64,000 nucleotides of DNA from Streptomyces nigrescens (GTDB taxonomy: Bacteria; Actinomycetota; Actinomycetes; Streptomycetales; Streptomycetaceae): contig AP026073.1 of assembly GCA_024349765.1 (NCBI GenBank), positions 1,922,001 to 1,986,000 of the forward strand, in the 5' to 3' direction. Made by a program: the position numbers and the translations under genes. Within the stretch, counting starts at the first letter, position 1. The number at the start of each line of letters is the position of its first letter. The notes under the pieces were generated by a model. The model did not search any database. It worked only from the letters and a program-made list of their open reading frames with translations, and was not told the origin of the DNA. This document shows, piece after piece, positions 43,671-54,263 of the stretch.

Positions 43671-44752
43671 GGACCGCACTCGTCATCGGAACCGGCCTGA
43701 TCGGCACCTCGGCCGCGCTCGCCCTCGGCGCGCGCGGCGTGCAGGTCTATCTGGAGGACCACGACCAGGCCCAGGCCCTGACCGCCGCCGCGCTCGGCGC
43801 GGGCGCCGCCGAGCAGCCCCCGGGGCCGGTCGATCTGGCCGTGGTGGCCGTGCCGCCGGCCCATGTCGCGTCGGCGCTTGCCGATGCCATCCGGCGCGGG
43901 GCGGCCCGCGGGTACATCGACGTGGCCAGCGTCAAGGGCGGCCCGCGCCGTGAGCTGGAGGCGATGGGCTGCGACCTGAGCGCCTACCTGGGCACGCACC
44001 CGATGGCCGGCAAGGAGCGCTCCGGCCCGCTGGCCGCCACCGCCGACCTCTTCGAGGGCCGCCCCTGGGTGCTCACCCCGGCCCCCGGCGGCGACACCGA
44101 GGTGCTCAATCTCGCCCTGGAGCTGGTCGCGCTCTGCCGGGCCGTCCCGGTCGTGATGGACGCGGACGCCCACGACCGCGCCGTCGCCCTGGTCTCGCAC
44201 ACCCCCCAGCTGCTCTCCAGCCTGGTCGCCGCCCGCCTCAAGGGCGCCGACGAGACCGCCGTCCGGCTCTGCGGGCAGGGCATCCGGGACGTGACCCGGA
44301 TCGCGGCCTCCGACCCGGCGATGTGGATCGACATCCTCTCCGCCAACCCCGGTCCGGTCGCGGACGTGCTCGCCGAGATCGCCGCCGACCTGGACGAGAC
44401 CGTCCGGTCCCTACGCGCCCTGGAGTCCGCCGACGAGGAGAAGCGCGGCGGCGGCGCCACCGGCATCGAGGACGTCCTGCGGCGCGGCAACGCCGGCCGC
44501 GAGCGGGTCCCCGGCAAGCACGGCGCCGCCCCGGCCGCGTACGAGATCGTCGCCGTGTACATCGGCGACCAGCCCGGCGAGCTGGCCCGGATCTTCGCCG
44601 ACGCCGGCCGCGCCGGGGTCAACATCGAGGACGTCCGCATCGAGCACGCCACCGGTCAGCAGGCCGGTTTCATCCAGCTGATGGTCGAGCCGAAGGCGGT
44701 CCCGGGGCTGACCGCGGAGCTGCGGGAGCGGGGCTGGTCCATCCGGCAGTGA
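43667..44752 (+). CDS. tyrA: Prephenate dehydrogenase
   Basis: NAD(P)-dependent oxidative decarboxylase (361 aa) leading to tyrosine. The N-terminal Rossmann motif VIGTGLIGTSAALALGARGV is at residues 6-25. YIDVASVKGGPRRELEAM, GTHPMAGKERSGPLAATADL and MDADAHDRAVALVSHTPQLL supply catalytic His and substrate-binding residues. A C-terminal ACT domain (YEIVAVYIGDQPGELARIFA, GVNIEDVRIEHATGQQAGFI) suggests feedback control by an aromatic amino acid. GTG 43667 overlaps the aroH stop. cmk begins 121 bp downstream. Confidence 0.95.
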   Translation: MRTALVIGTGLIGTSAALALGARGVQVYLEDHDQAQALTAAALGAGAAEQPPGPVDLAVVAVPPAHVASALADAIRRGAARGYIDVASVKGGPRRELEAMGCDLSAYLGTHPMAGKERSGPLAATADLFEGRPWVLTPAPGGDTEVLNLALELVALCRAVPVVMDADAHDRAVALVSHTPQLLSSLVAARLKGADETAVRLCGQGIRDVTRIAASDPAMWIDILSANPGPVADVLAEIAADLDETVRSLRALESADEEKRGGGATGIEDVLRRGNAGRERVPGKHGAAPAAYEIVAVYIGDQPGELARIFADAGRAGVNIEDVRIEHATGQQAGFIQLMVEPKAVPGLTAELRERGWSIRQ

Positions 44753-44873
44753 CGTCCCGGTCCCGCCCGGCCGGGACGCGGTGGACGGCGCCGTCCGGGT
44801 GAGCCAGTAACCTTGGGCGAGGCCCTCATGGCCCTTGGACCCCGCCCCGTGTACCAGAAAGGTGTTCGTCACC

Positions 44874-45593
44874 GTGGAAACCGCCGCCCGGACCGCCCCG
44901 GCTGCAGTGATTGTCGCCATCGACGGCCCCGCAGGCACGGGCAAGTCCAGCACGTCCAAGTCCGTCGCCGCCAAGCTGGGCCTCGGCTACCTCGACACCG
45001 GCGCCCAGTACCGCGCGATCACGTGGTGGATGCTGAACAACGGCATCGATGTGAACGACGCCACGGCGGTGGCCGACGCCGCCGCCAAGCCCGTGATCGT
45101 CTCCGGCACGGACCCGTCCGCCCCGACCATCACGGTCGACGGCCTGGACGCGGCGGGCCCGATCCGCACCCAGGAGGTCACCGCCGCGGTCAGCGCCGTC
45201 AGCGCGGTCCCCGAGGTGCGGTCCCTGATCACCGACCTGCAGCGCTCCATCGCCGCCGCGGCCCCGAACGGCATCGTCGTCGAGGGCCGGGACATCGGCA
45301 GCACGGTCCTGCCCGACGCCGACCTCAAGGTCTTCCTCACCGCCTCGCCCGAGGCGCGGGCGGCCCGCCGCAGCGGCGAGCTCAAGGGCAAGGAGGCCGC
45401 GGACCTGGCGGCCACCCGCGAGGCGCTGATCAAGCGGGACACTGCCGACTCCTCCCGCAAGACCTCGCCGCTGGCCAAGGCGGACGACGCGGTCGAGGTG
45501 GACACCACCGAGCTCACCCTCGACCAGGTCATCGAGTGCGTGGTCACCCTCATCGAGGGCGCCAGCGCCGAAAAGGCGGGACTCGCCCGGTGA
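44874..45593 (+). CDS. cmk: Cytidylate kinase
   Basis: Phosphorylates CMP and dCMP (239 aa). P-loop VIVAIDGPAGTGKSSTSKSV is near residue 10; GYLDTGAQYRAITWWMLNN and VVEGRDIGSTVLPDADLKVF are CMP-kinase signatures. LTASPEARAARRSGELKGKE and LIKRDTADSSRKTSPL form the lid and substrate region. GTG 44874 has AAAGG 11 nt upstream; GTG 44862 would add four residues. The stop overlaps plsC (GTGA), and der follows, reproducing the cmk-der pairing of actinobacteria with an acyltransferase between. Confidence 0.95.
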   Translation: METAARTAPAAVIVAIDGPAGTGKSSTSKSVAAKLGLGYLDTGAQYRAITWWMLNNGIDVNDATAVADAAAKPVIVSGTDPSAPTITVDGLDAAGPIRTQEVTAAVSAVSAVPEVRSLITDLQRSIAAAAPNGIVVEGRDIGSTVLPDADLKVFLTASPEARAARRSGELKGKEAADLAATREALIKRDTADSSRKTSPLAKADDAVEVDTTELTLDQVIECVVTLIEGASAEKAGLAR

Positions 45594-46291
45594 CCGACAC
45601 GGGGGCACCGAGCGCCACCGGCGCCGGCGCCGGGGCCGGGCAGGCGTCCGGAGTCCCGAGCGCCACCGGTGCCGCGGTCGGCCGGCGGATCGGCATCGGG
45701 CTGATGTACGGCCTGTGGCGGCCGCGGGTGCTGGGCGCCTGGCGGGTGCCGTCCACCGGCCCGGTGATCCTCGCCGTCAACCACTCGCACGGCATCGACG
45801 GCCCGATGCTGATGGGCACCGCGCCGCGGCCGGTGCACTTCCTGATCAAGAAGGAAGCCTTCGTCGGCCCGCTGGACCCGTTCCTGCGGGGCATCGGGCA
45901 GCTGAAGGTGGACCGCAGCGCCGCCGACCGCAAGGCGATCACCGACGCGCTCGCGGTGCTGGCGCACGGCGGGGTGCTGGGGATCTTCCCGGAGGGCACC
46001 CGCGGCGCGGGCGACTTCGCGTCCCTGCGGGCGGGCCTGGCGTACTTCGCGGTGCGCTCCGGCGCCTCCGTCGTGCCGGTGGCGGTCCTCGGCGGCGCGG
46101 ACCGCCGCAGCCGGCTCACACCGGCCGTACCGCCGCTGCGCAGCCGCGTCGACGTCGTCTTCGGCGACGCCTTCGAGGCGGGCGACGGCAGTGGCCGGCG
46201 CACCCGTAAGGCGCTCGACGAGGCGACCGTACGGATCCAGGAGCGGCTGACCGCCCACCTGGCAGCGGCCAGGCGCCTGACCGGGCGCTGA
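45590..46291 (+). CDS. 1-acyl-sn-glycerol-3-phosphate acyltransferase-like
   Basis: PlsC-family acyltransferase (233 aa) for phosphatidic acid synthesis at the membrane. The catalytic block is VILAVNHSHGIDGPMLMG near residue 62 (NHX4D with the active histidine). KKEAFVGPLDPFLRGIGQLK and the substrate motif LGIFPEGTRGAGDFASLRAG follow, then VVPVAVLGGADRR. The first 30 residues are Gly/Ala/Thr-rich and low complexity. GTG 45590 overlaps the cmk stop. This cmk-plsC-der arrangement is common in Streptomyces and recalls the cmk-plsC fusions of some bacteria. Acyl-chain preference is unknown. Confidence 0.92.
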   Translation: MTDTGAPSATGAGAGAGQASGVPSATGAAVGRRIGIGLMYGLWRPRVLGAWRVPSTGPVILAVNHSHGIDGPMLMGTAPRPVHFLIKKEAFVGPLDPFLRGIGQLKVDRSAADRKAITDALAVLAHGGVLGIFPEGTRGAGDFASLRAGLAYFAVRSGASVVPVAVLGGADRRSRLTPAVPPLRSRVDVVFGDAFEAGDGSGRRTRKALDEATVRIQERLTAHLAAARRLTGR

Positions 46292-46360
46292 CCGAAACTT
46301 GAGTAGTGGGCCGCGGACGAGCGGCCCACCGATCACGATGATGAACGAGGAACGGACTTC

Positions 46361-47821
46361 ATGAACGACCAGATCCCCACCGGCGACGAGCACGGTGCGC
46401 TTGGCGACGCCGAGTACGCGGAGTTCATGGAGCTCGCCGCGCAGGAGGGCTTCGACCTCGAGGAGGTCGAGGGCGACATCGCCGCGGCCGGCCACGGCCC
46501 GCTGCCCGTCCTCGCCGTCATCGGCCGCCCCAACGTCGGTAAGTCGACACTGGTGAACCGCATCATCGGCCGTCGTGAGGCGGTCGTCGAGGACAAGCCG
46601 GGCGTCACCCGCGACCGGGTCACCTACGAGGCGGACTGGAACGGCCGCCGCTTCAAGGTCGTCGACACCGGCGGCTGGGAGCAGGACGTCCTCGGCATCG
46701 ACGCGTCCGTGGCGATGCAGGCCGAGTTCGCCATCGAGGCCGCCGACGCGGTGGTCTTCGTCGTCGACGCCAAGGTGGGCGCGACCGACACCGACGAGGC
46801 CGTCGTCAAGCTGCTGCGCCGGGCCGGCAAGCCGGTCGTGCTGGTCGCCAACAAGGTCGACGGCCCGTCCGGCGAGGCCGACGCGGCCATGCTGTGGTCG
46901 CTGGGCCTCGGCGAGCCGCACCCGGTCTCCGCGCTGCACGGCCGGGGCACCGGCGACATGCTCGACGCGGCGCTGGAGGCGCTGCCCGAGGCGCCCGCGC
47001 AGACCTTCGGCCAGGCCGTCGGCGGGCCGCGCCGGGTCGCGCTGATCGGCCGCCCGAACGTCGGCAAGTCCTCGCTGCTGAACAAGGTCGCCGGTGAGGA
47101 GCGGGTGGTCGTCAACGAACTGGCCGGCACCACCCGCGACCCGGTCGACGAGCTGATTCAACTCGGCGGCAAGACCTGGAAGTTCGTGGACACCGCCGGT
47201 ATCCGCCGCCGGGTGCACCTCCAGGAGGGCGCGGACTACTACGCCTCGCTGCGCACCGCGGCGGCCGTGGAGAAGGCCGAGGTCGCGGTCGTCCTGATCG
47301 ACGCGGGGGAGTCCATCAGCGTCCAGGACCAGCGGATCATCACGATGGCCGTGGAGGCCGGCCGGGCCCTGGTCATCGCCTACAACAAGTGGGACAACCT
47401 CGACGAGGAGCGCCGCTTCTACCTGGAGCGGGAGATCGAGCGGGACCTCGTCCAGGTCCCGTGGGCGATGCGGGTGAACGTCTCCGCGCGCACCGGCCGC
47501 CACATGGAGAAGCTGGTCCCGGCCATTGAGACCGCGCTGGCCGGCTGGGAGACCCGTATCCCCACCGGCCGGCTGAACGCCTTCCTCGGTGAGATCGTCG
47601 CTTCCCACCCGCACCCGATCCGCGGCGGCAAGCAGCCCCGCATCCTCTTCGGCACCCAGGCCGGCACCAAGCCGCCCCGCTTCGTCCTCTTCGCCTCCGG
47701 CTTCCTCGAGGCCGGCTACCGCCGCTTCATCGAGCGCCGTCTGCGCGAGGAGTTCGGTTTCGAGGGCACGCCGATCCACATTTCGGTGCGGGTGCGGGAG
47801 AAGCGCAGCAAGAAGAAGTAG
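46361..47821 (+). CDS. der: Ribosome-assembly GTPase Der (EngA)
   Basis: Double GTPase (486 aa) needed for 50S maturation. An acidic N-terminal extension of about 45 residues precedes the first G domain: GRPNVGKST near 52, DTGGWEQD, and NKVDG. The second G domain follows, with GRPNVGKSS near 230, DTAGIRRRV and NKWDN. A C-terminal KH-like domain ends [17 protein letters not shown] 46361 has GAGGAA 9 nt upstream. It is the last gene of the aroH-tyrA-cmk-plsC-der run, converging on a small minus-strand gene only 22 bp away. Confidence 0.97.
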   Translation: MNDQIPTGDEHGALGDAEYAEFMELAAQEGFDLEEVEGDIAAAGHGPLPVLAVIGRPNVGKSTLVNRIIGRREAVVEDKPGVTRDRVTYEADWNGRRFKVVDTGGWEQDVLGIDASVAMQAEFAIEAADAVVFVVDAKVGATDTDEAVVKLLRRAGKPVVLVANKVDGPSGEADAAMLWSLGLGEPHPVSALHGRGTGDMLDAALEALPEAPAQTFGQAVGGPRRVALIGRPNVGKSSLLNKVAGEERVVVNELAGTTRDPVDELIQLGGKTWKFVDTAGIRRRVHLQEGADYYASLRTAAAVEKAEVAVVLIDAGESISVQDQRIITMAVEAGRALVIAYNKWDNLDEERRFYLEREIERDLVQVPWAMRVNVSARTGRHMEKLVPAIETALAGWETRIPTGRLNAFLGEIVASHPHPIRGGKQPRILFGTQAGTKPPRFVLFASGFLEAGYRRFIERRLREEFGFEGTPIHISVRVREKRSKKK

Positions 47822-47843
47822 CGGCTGCCGGTGCCCCGGGGCC

Positions 47844-48188
47844 TCAGGGGTGGCGGGGGTGGGCGTCCCGGGGGCTCGGGGGGAGGGCCGGGAGGTGGCT
47901 GCGGGGGTGCTGGTACGGCTGGCGGCCGACGACCTCCCAGTGGCCCGTGGGCGCCGTCGTACGGCTCCAACTCCCGGTGCCGCGCAGCACTTCCGAGGTC
48001 TCCGGCTCGTCCGTGCGGTCCCCGGGCAGGGCCCGGAAGGAGCGGCGGTACTCGGCGTACAACGCGTCGTAGATCGGCGTGGCGGAACCACGGTCGGTCG
48101 GGTGCGTCGTCCCGTGTTCGTGCGACGGGCGCATGCCGGGGATCGGGTGGGTGTACGGGGCGCGGGAGGAGGGGTCGTATGCGTGCAC
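47844..48188 (-). CDS. Small conserved-looking hypothetical protein
   Basis: A 114-aa protein with no family I can name. The central part, HPTDRGSATPIYDALYAEY then RRSFRALPGDR, looks structured and helical. The C-terminal half is Pro/His/Arg-rich and probably disordered. There is no signal peptide or membrane segment. The GTG at 48188 has only a weak GGGG upstream; an internal ATG at 48134 is an alternative. It ends 22 bp from the der stop in convergent orientation. The coding call rests on the non-random central segment and the absence of a better frame. Confidence 0.6.
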   Translation of the reverse strand: MHAYDPSSRAPYTHPIPGMRPSHEHGTTHPTDRGSATPIYDALYAEYRRSFRALPGDRTDEPETSEVLRGTGSWSRTTAPTGHWEVVGRQPYQHPRSHLPALPPSPRDAHPRHP

Positions 48189-48243
48189 GTATGTGCCAAC
48201 GACCCCGATGGCCGCGGGATGCGGCCTGTGCGCGGAAATGGCT

Positions 48244-48291
48244 GATCGCGGGGGCGGGACCGGCCGAAACGACGGTCCTGCCCCCGCGATC
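48244..48291 (-). terminator. Terminator after the SseB-like gene
   Basis: GATCGCGGGGGCGGGACCG (48244-48262) pairs with 48273-48291, a 19-bp stem with one wobble and a 10-nt loop. It lies 14 bp beyond the stop of the minus-strand gene that ends at 48306. Confidence 0.85.
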
Positions 48292-48305
48292 GGGTGCCGG
48301 GTCGG

Positions 48306-50655
<2,350 letters not shown>

Positions 50656-51165
50656 CGGTTCCTCCTCGGCGGCCCGGCACCTCCCCCGGTGCGGGCCGGA
50701 CCGTCGCGGTTCGGCTGCTCCCCCGTTCGAGCAGACGAAGTGCCCCACCGTGCCCCGGCGTCGGACGCCGGGCGCCGCAACGGCCCCGTACAGGCTTCCG
50801 GTTGGGCCGGGGCTCCGGCAAGGTGGAGCCCGGGCCGGATCCGGACAGAATCCGGGGGCGGCCGCGGCGGAGAATGACCGATACGCGGGTGGTGGAGTCC
50901 GGCCGTCCGCCGCCGCCACGCCGTGGGGCACTTCGTCGTAGCGCGCCAACGCGGCCGGGCCGGACGGGATTTCCGGCGGAAGGGTTCCGTCCCACCGCTA
51001 CCGATGGCCTAACTCTTTCGGCACATCTTGGCCAAAGTCCCCAACCCGGAACCAGGTTGTGCGGTCTTCGCGTTCAGAGAAGGGGATGCCTTGCGCGGGG
51101 GAGGGGTGCGCGCGGCGACCGCGGGGAGAGCGGGACGACCGGAAGACCATGGGGACACAGGGACG
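50656..51165. other. 510-bp divergent gene-free region with a 15-bp inverted repeat
   Basis: No convincing gene. GACGAAGTGCCCCAC (50734-50748) recurs in inverted orientation at 50923-50937, 189 bp away. A local hairpin CCCGGCG-TCGGA-CGCCGGG lies just after the first copy. The arrangement may be a looped operator controlling the small secreted protein and the GT4 gene. Confidence 0.5.
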
Positions 51166-52425
51166 ATGCACATCTCATTCCTGATACACAACGCCTACGG
51201 CATCGGGGGGACGATCCGTACGACGTGCACGCTGGCGCGTACGCTCGCCGAGCAGCACGACGTCGAGATCGTGTCCGTCCTGCGCCACCGCGACGCCCCC
51301 GTCTTCGACCCCGGACCGCGGGTCGCGCTGCGGCACCTCGTCGACCTCAGGGAAACCGGGCCCGGCTTCGACGGCGACGACCCGGCGCACGCCCGGCCCG
51401 CGAAGGTCTTCCCGGCCGCGGAGCGCCGCTACGACCAGTACAGCGAGCTCACCGACCGGCGGATAGCCCAGCACCTGCGCCGGATCGAGGCCGATGTGGT
51501 GGTCGGCACCCGGCCCGGGCTGAACGTGCACCTCGCCCGGCAGACGCGGCGCGGCCCGGTGCGTATCGGCCAGGAACATCTGACCCTCGACACCCACAGC
51601 CGGGCGCTCAAACTGGCGCTGCGCGGGGCCTATCCGCGGCTGGACGCGGTCACCACCGTCACGGAGGCCGACGCCCGCGCCTACCGCCGCAGGCTGCGGC
51701 TGCCGGGCGTACGCGTCGAGGCGGTGCCCAACGGCGTGCCCGCGCCCGCGCTGCCGCCCGCCGACGGCACCGGGAAGGTCGTCGTCGCGGCCGGCCGACT
51801 CGCCCCCGTCAAGCGCTACGACGTCCTGATCCGGGCCTTCGCCCGGGTCGCCGCCGAGCGCCCGGACTGGCGGCTGCGGATCTACGGCGGCGGGGCCGAG
51901 AAGGCCGCGCTGCGGTCGCTGATCGACGAACTCGGGCTGTACAACCACGTCTTCCTGATGGGCCCGGCCCATCCCCTGGAGGCCGAGTGGGCCAAGGGCT
52001 CGATCGCCGCGGTCTCCTCCAGCATGGAGGCGTTCGGCATGACGATCGTCGAGGCGATGCGGTGCGGACTGCCGGTCGTCGCCACGGACTGCCCGCACGG
52101 CCCCGGCGAGATCATCGCCGACGGGGTGGACGGCCGGCTGGTGCCGGTCGGCGACCCGGAGGCGATGGCCGGCGCGCTGCTGACGCTGATCGGTGACGAC
52201 GCCGCCCGCCGCCGGATGGGCGCCGCCGCCCTCGCCGCGTCCGCCCGCTTCGACCCCGCCCGGATCGCCGCACGTCACGAGGCGCTCTTCGGCGACCTGC
52301 TGGCGCGCCGACGCGCCAGCCGGCTGCACGGCGGTCTGCACCGCGCCCGGGGAGCGCTGCTCAGCGGCGCCTACGCCACGAAGGACGCGGCCCGCGCCGC
52401 GCTGGGAGGGGTGCGCACGGCATGA
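51166..52425 (+). CDS. GT4-family glycosyltransferase
   Basis: Retaining GT-B glycosyltransferase (419 aa). The N-terminus MHISFLIHNAYGIGGTIRTT has the glycine loop of the acceptor domain. The donor domain includes VVVAAGRLAPVKRYDVLIRA, WRLRIYGGGAEKAALRSLID and SSMEAFGMTIVEAMRCGLPV with the EX7E motif, then ATDCPHGPGEIIADGVDGRL. The segment VAVDAVTTVTEADARAY-like region near residue 160 is typical of poly(glycerol-phosphate) alpha-glucosyltransferases. The next gene starts inside its stop (ATGA), so the two act together. Wall or surface polymer glycosylation is likely but not proven. Confidence 0.87.
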   Translation: MHISFLIHNAYGIGGTIRTTCTLARTLAEQHDVEIVSVLRHRDAPVFDPGPRVALRHLVDLRETGPGFDGDDPAHARPAKVFPAAERRYDQYSELTDRRIAQHLRRIEADVVVGTRPGLNVHLARQTRRGPVRIGQEHLTLDTHSRALKLALRGAYPRLDAVTTVTEADARAYRRRLRLPGVRVEAVPNGVPAPALPPADGTGKVVVAAGRLAPVKRYDVLIRAFARVAAERPDWRLRIYGGGAEKAALRSLIDELGLYNHVFLMGPAHPLEAEWAKGSIAAVSSSMEAFGMTIVEAMRCGLPVVATDCPHGPGEIIADGVDGRLVPVGDPEAMAGALLTLIGDDAARRRMGAAALAASARFDPARIAARHEALFGDLLARRRASRLHGGLHRARGALLSGAYATKDAARAALGGVRTA

Positions 52426-53411
52426 CCGCGTCGCGCCAGTTGACCTGGACCGGAGACGAGACGAAGGAGTCGGCCGCCATCGATCAGGAAGCCACGGCCG
52501 TGAGCGGCGCGGCACCCGACGGACGCGAACGGCGGGCCGGGCGGCAGAAGCGGGCGGACGGCACGGCCGCGCCCGCCGAGCTGCGCGCCGACTGCATCGC
52601 GGACTCCGCCGGGGGCCTCACCTTCGACCTGACCGCCCCGCAGGACACCGCGCCCGCCTGGAGCGCGGCGCTGGTGCTGCGGCGGCGCGGCGGCGACGGC
52701 GCGGACGACGAGGTCCGGCTGCCGCTCGGCCCGAACGGCGCCGGCCGGCTGCGGGCCGTGCTGCCCAGCACCGTCGCGCTCGCCGAGGGCCGCTGGAACG
52801 CCTATGCCGACCTCGGCGACGGCAGCGCGCTGCGGCGCCTGCAGCCCGGGGTCAACGACCTGCGGTCGCTGGTGGACCGCCGTCCGCTGGCCGGCATCGG
52901 CCGGCTCGGGGTCCGCATCCCGTACGCGACCAAGCTCGGCAACCTCGCGCTGCGCAGCTGGCTGCGCGGGCCGCACGCCGAGGCCGGGGACATCCTCGTC
53001 ACGCCGGACGGCATGACGGTCTCCGGGCGGCTCTACGGCGCCGCCCCGGCCGCCGGCGCCCTGGCCGAGGCCCGCGCCCGGCGCGCCGCCGGCTCCCCGG
53101 AGACGGCCCCGGCGCCCGTCACCGTCCCGCTGACCGTCGACGGCGCGGAGTTCTGCTTCACGCTGCCCTACGAGGAGCTGGCCGCCCGCTGGGCGCACGG
53201 CACCGAGCCCTGGGACCTGTGGCTGCGCCCCGCCGAGGGCGCCCGGCCGGTCCGGATCGCCCGGCTCCTCGACGACGTCGCCGACAAGAAGCAGGTCTTC
53301 AGCTACCCGGCGCTGCCGGTGGCCTCGGCCGCGGCGCAGCTCCGCATCGGCCCGTACTACACGCTCGACAACGACCTGGCCGTTCGGGTCGCCGGTCCGG
53401 ACGCGGGCTGA
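52422..53411 (+). CDS. Hypothetical protein coupled to a glycosyltransferase
   Basis: A 329-aa soluble protein without a recognised family. After about 50 polar residues come beta-rich segments: LTFDLTAPQDTAPAWSAALV, GRWNAYADLGDGSALRRLQ, LGVRIPYATKLGNLALRSWL, VTVPLTVDGAEFCFTLPYEE and PWDLWLRPAEGARPVRIARL. Two halves look alike (RWNAYADLG/PWDLWLRPA), suggesting a duplicated beta-sandwich. Similar beta modules accompany teichoic-acid-type transferases, so a substrate-binding or accessory role for the GT4 partner is inferred. ATG 52422 overlaps the GT4 stop. A terminator follows 30 bp after the stop. Confidence 0.75.
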   Translation: MTASRQLTWTGDETKESAAIDQEATAVSGAAPDGRERRAGRQKRADGTAAPAELRADCIADSAGGLTFDLTAPQDTAPAWSAALVLRRRGGDGADDEVRLPLGPNGAGRLRAVLPSTVALAEGRWNAYADLGDGSALRRLQPGVNDLRSLVDRRPLAGIGRLGVRIPYATKLGNLALRSWLRGPHAEAGDILVTPDGMTVSGRLYGAAPAAGALAEARARRAAGSPETAPAPVTVPLTVDGAEFCFTLPYEELAARWAHGTEPWDLWLRPAEGARPVRIARLLDDVADKKQVFSYPALPVASAAAQLRIGPYYTLDNDLAVRVAGPDAG

Positions 53412-53440
53412 GCCGGACGCCGGCGGAGCCCGGGGCGCGC

Positions 53441-53472
53441 AAGCCCGGTCGGCGGGGACGCCGGCCGGGCTT
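53441..53472 (+). terminator. Terminator after the GT4 pair
   Basis: AAGCCCGGTCGGC (53441-53453) pairs with GCCGGCCGGGCTT (53460-53472), 13 pairs with one wobble and a 6-nt loop. The rest of the 505-bp gap to 53916 is a GC-rich CCCGCC tract, then an AT-richer part (53640-53760, with TTTTATTTTT), then two more hairpins. Confidence 0.8.
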
Positions 53473-53763
53473 CCGCATGCCCGCCCACGCCCGCCCACGC
53501 CCGCCCGCGCCGGCCCGCCCGCCCCGCCGTCCCCGCTGCCCGGTCGGCCGCGCCGCCGCGGTGCGATGTGCGGGAAATGTGTGTGGAGTGTGGTGCGTCC
53601 GCCAATTCCCCGGCGGCCAGGAATGGGCGTCCGGTAAGCGGGAATCCGGGGCTGACCGTGGATTAATTTCCGGCCGGTGTTGCCCGGTGCCCGGAGCGGC
53701 CGTGTCCGTTTCGTATCCGATCACGGCGGAATTCAGCCGGTTTTATTTTTCCACCCGGTTGCG

Positions 53764-53812
53764 CCGTCACCCGGCGCGTACGGGTGACGGAAGTTCCGGC
53801 AAACGCCGGAAC
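53764..53812 (+). other. Two adjacent perfect hairpins upstream of the I78-like gene
   Basis: CCGTCACCCG (53764-53773) pairs with CGGGTGACGG (53781-53790) across a 7-nt loop. Two bases later GTTCCGGC (53793-53800) pairs with GCCGGAAC (53805-53812) across AAAC. They lie about 105 bp before the start at 53917, where a leader RNA element would sit. Confidence 0.65.
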
Positions 53813-53916
53813 GCCGGCTGTGACACAAGTGTGACCAATGACGGACCGGAAAGTCACCGGGGTGTGCGGCGGACGGCCCTTCCGCGGGCCCGGGACGGGC
53901 GCCTACGGTGGCTGTC

Positions 53917-54132
53917 ATGAGTGACGTACCCGACTTTCCGACCAATCCCGAGGACGACGTCCGGACCTATGTCGGTCTGGAGCAGCAGGACGCCGAGGAG
54001 CGGGCCCGGGGGCGCGGCTGGAGCACCGTCCGCGCGCTGCCGCCCGGCACGGTGATCACCATGGAGTACGTCGCCGGCCGGCTGAACTTCGAGGTCAAGG
54101 ACAACGTGGTGCACCGCTGCTGGCCGGGCTGA
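53917..54132 (+). CDS. I78-family peptidase-inhibitor-like small protein
   Basis: A 71-aa protein: DDVRTYVGLEQQDAEERARG then GWSTVRALPPGTVITMEYVA, GRLNFEVKDNVVHRCWPG. The order helix, TVRALPPG, MEYVAGRLNFEVKDN and terminal Cys matches the potato-inhibitor-like I78 family, small proteins that bind serine proteases. There is no signal peptide, so it would be cytosolic unless exported otherwise. ATG 53917 was preferred; a GTG at 53908 would add three residues. It is a single-gene unit ending in a strong terminator. The inhibitor role is inferred from family pattern only. Confidence 0.78.
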   Translation: MSDVPDFPTNPEDDVRTYVGLEQQDAEERARGRGWSTVRALPPGTVITMEYVAGRLNFEVKDNVVHRCWPG

Positions 54133-54175
54133 GCACCGGCGGCACGACGCCCCGGCACGACGGACGGAACGACGA

Positions 54176-54215
54176 CGAAGGCCCCGGCCGCTCGGAGGAG
54201 CGGCCGGGGCCTTCG
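54176..54215 (+). terminator. Strong terminator after the I78-like gene
   Basis: CGAAGGCCCCGGCCGCTC (54176-54193) pairs perfectly with 54198-54215, an 18-bp stem with a GGAG loop. It also lies 49 bp beyond the end of the convergent PAP2 gene and may serve both. Confidence 0.92.
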
Positions 54216-54263
54216 CTGCGGGGTGGGGGTGTGTGCGTACCGGCCCCGCGGCTGGTGGGGCGG

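Noticed and set aside
44987-48199. A 1070-codon open frame antisense to cmk, plsC and der
   Set aside because: It is antisense to well-identified genes, and its translation is low-complexity Arg/Gly/Val/Asp, as expected from third-position GC bias.
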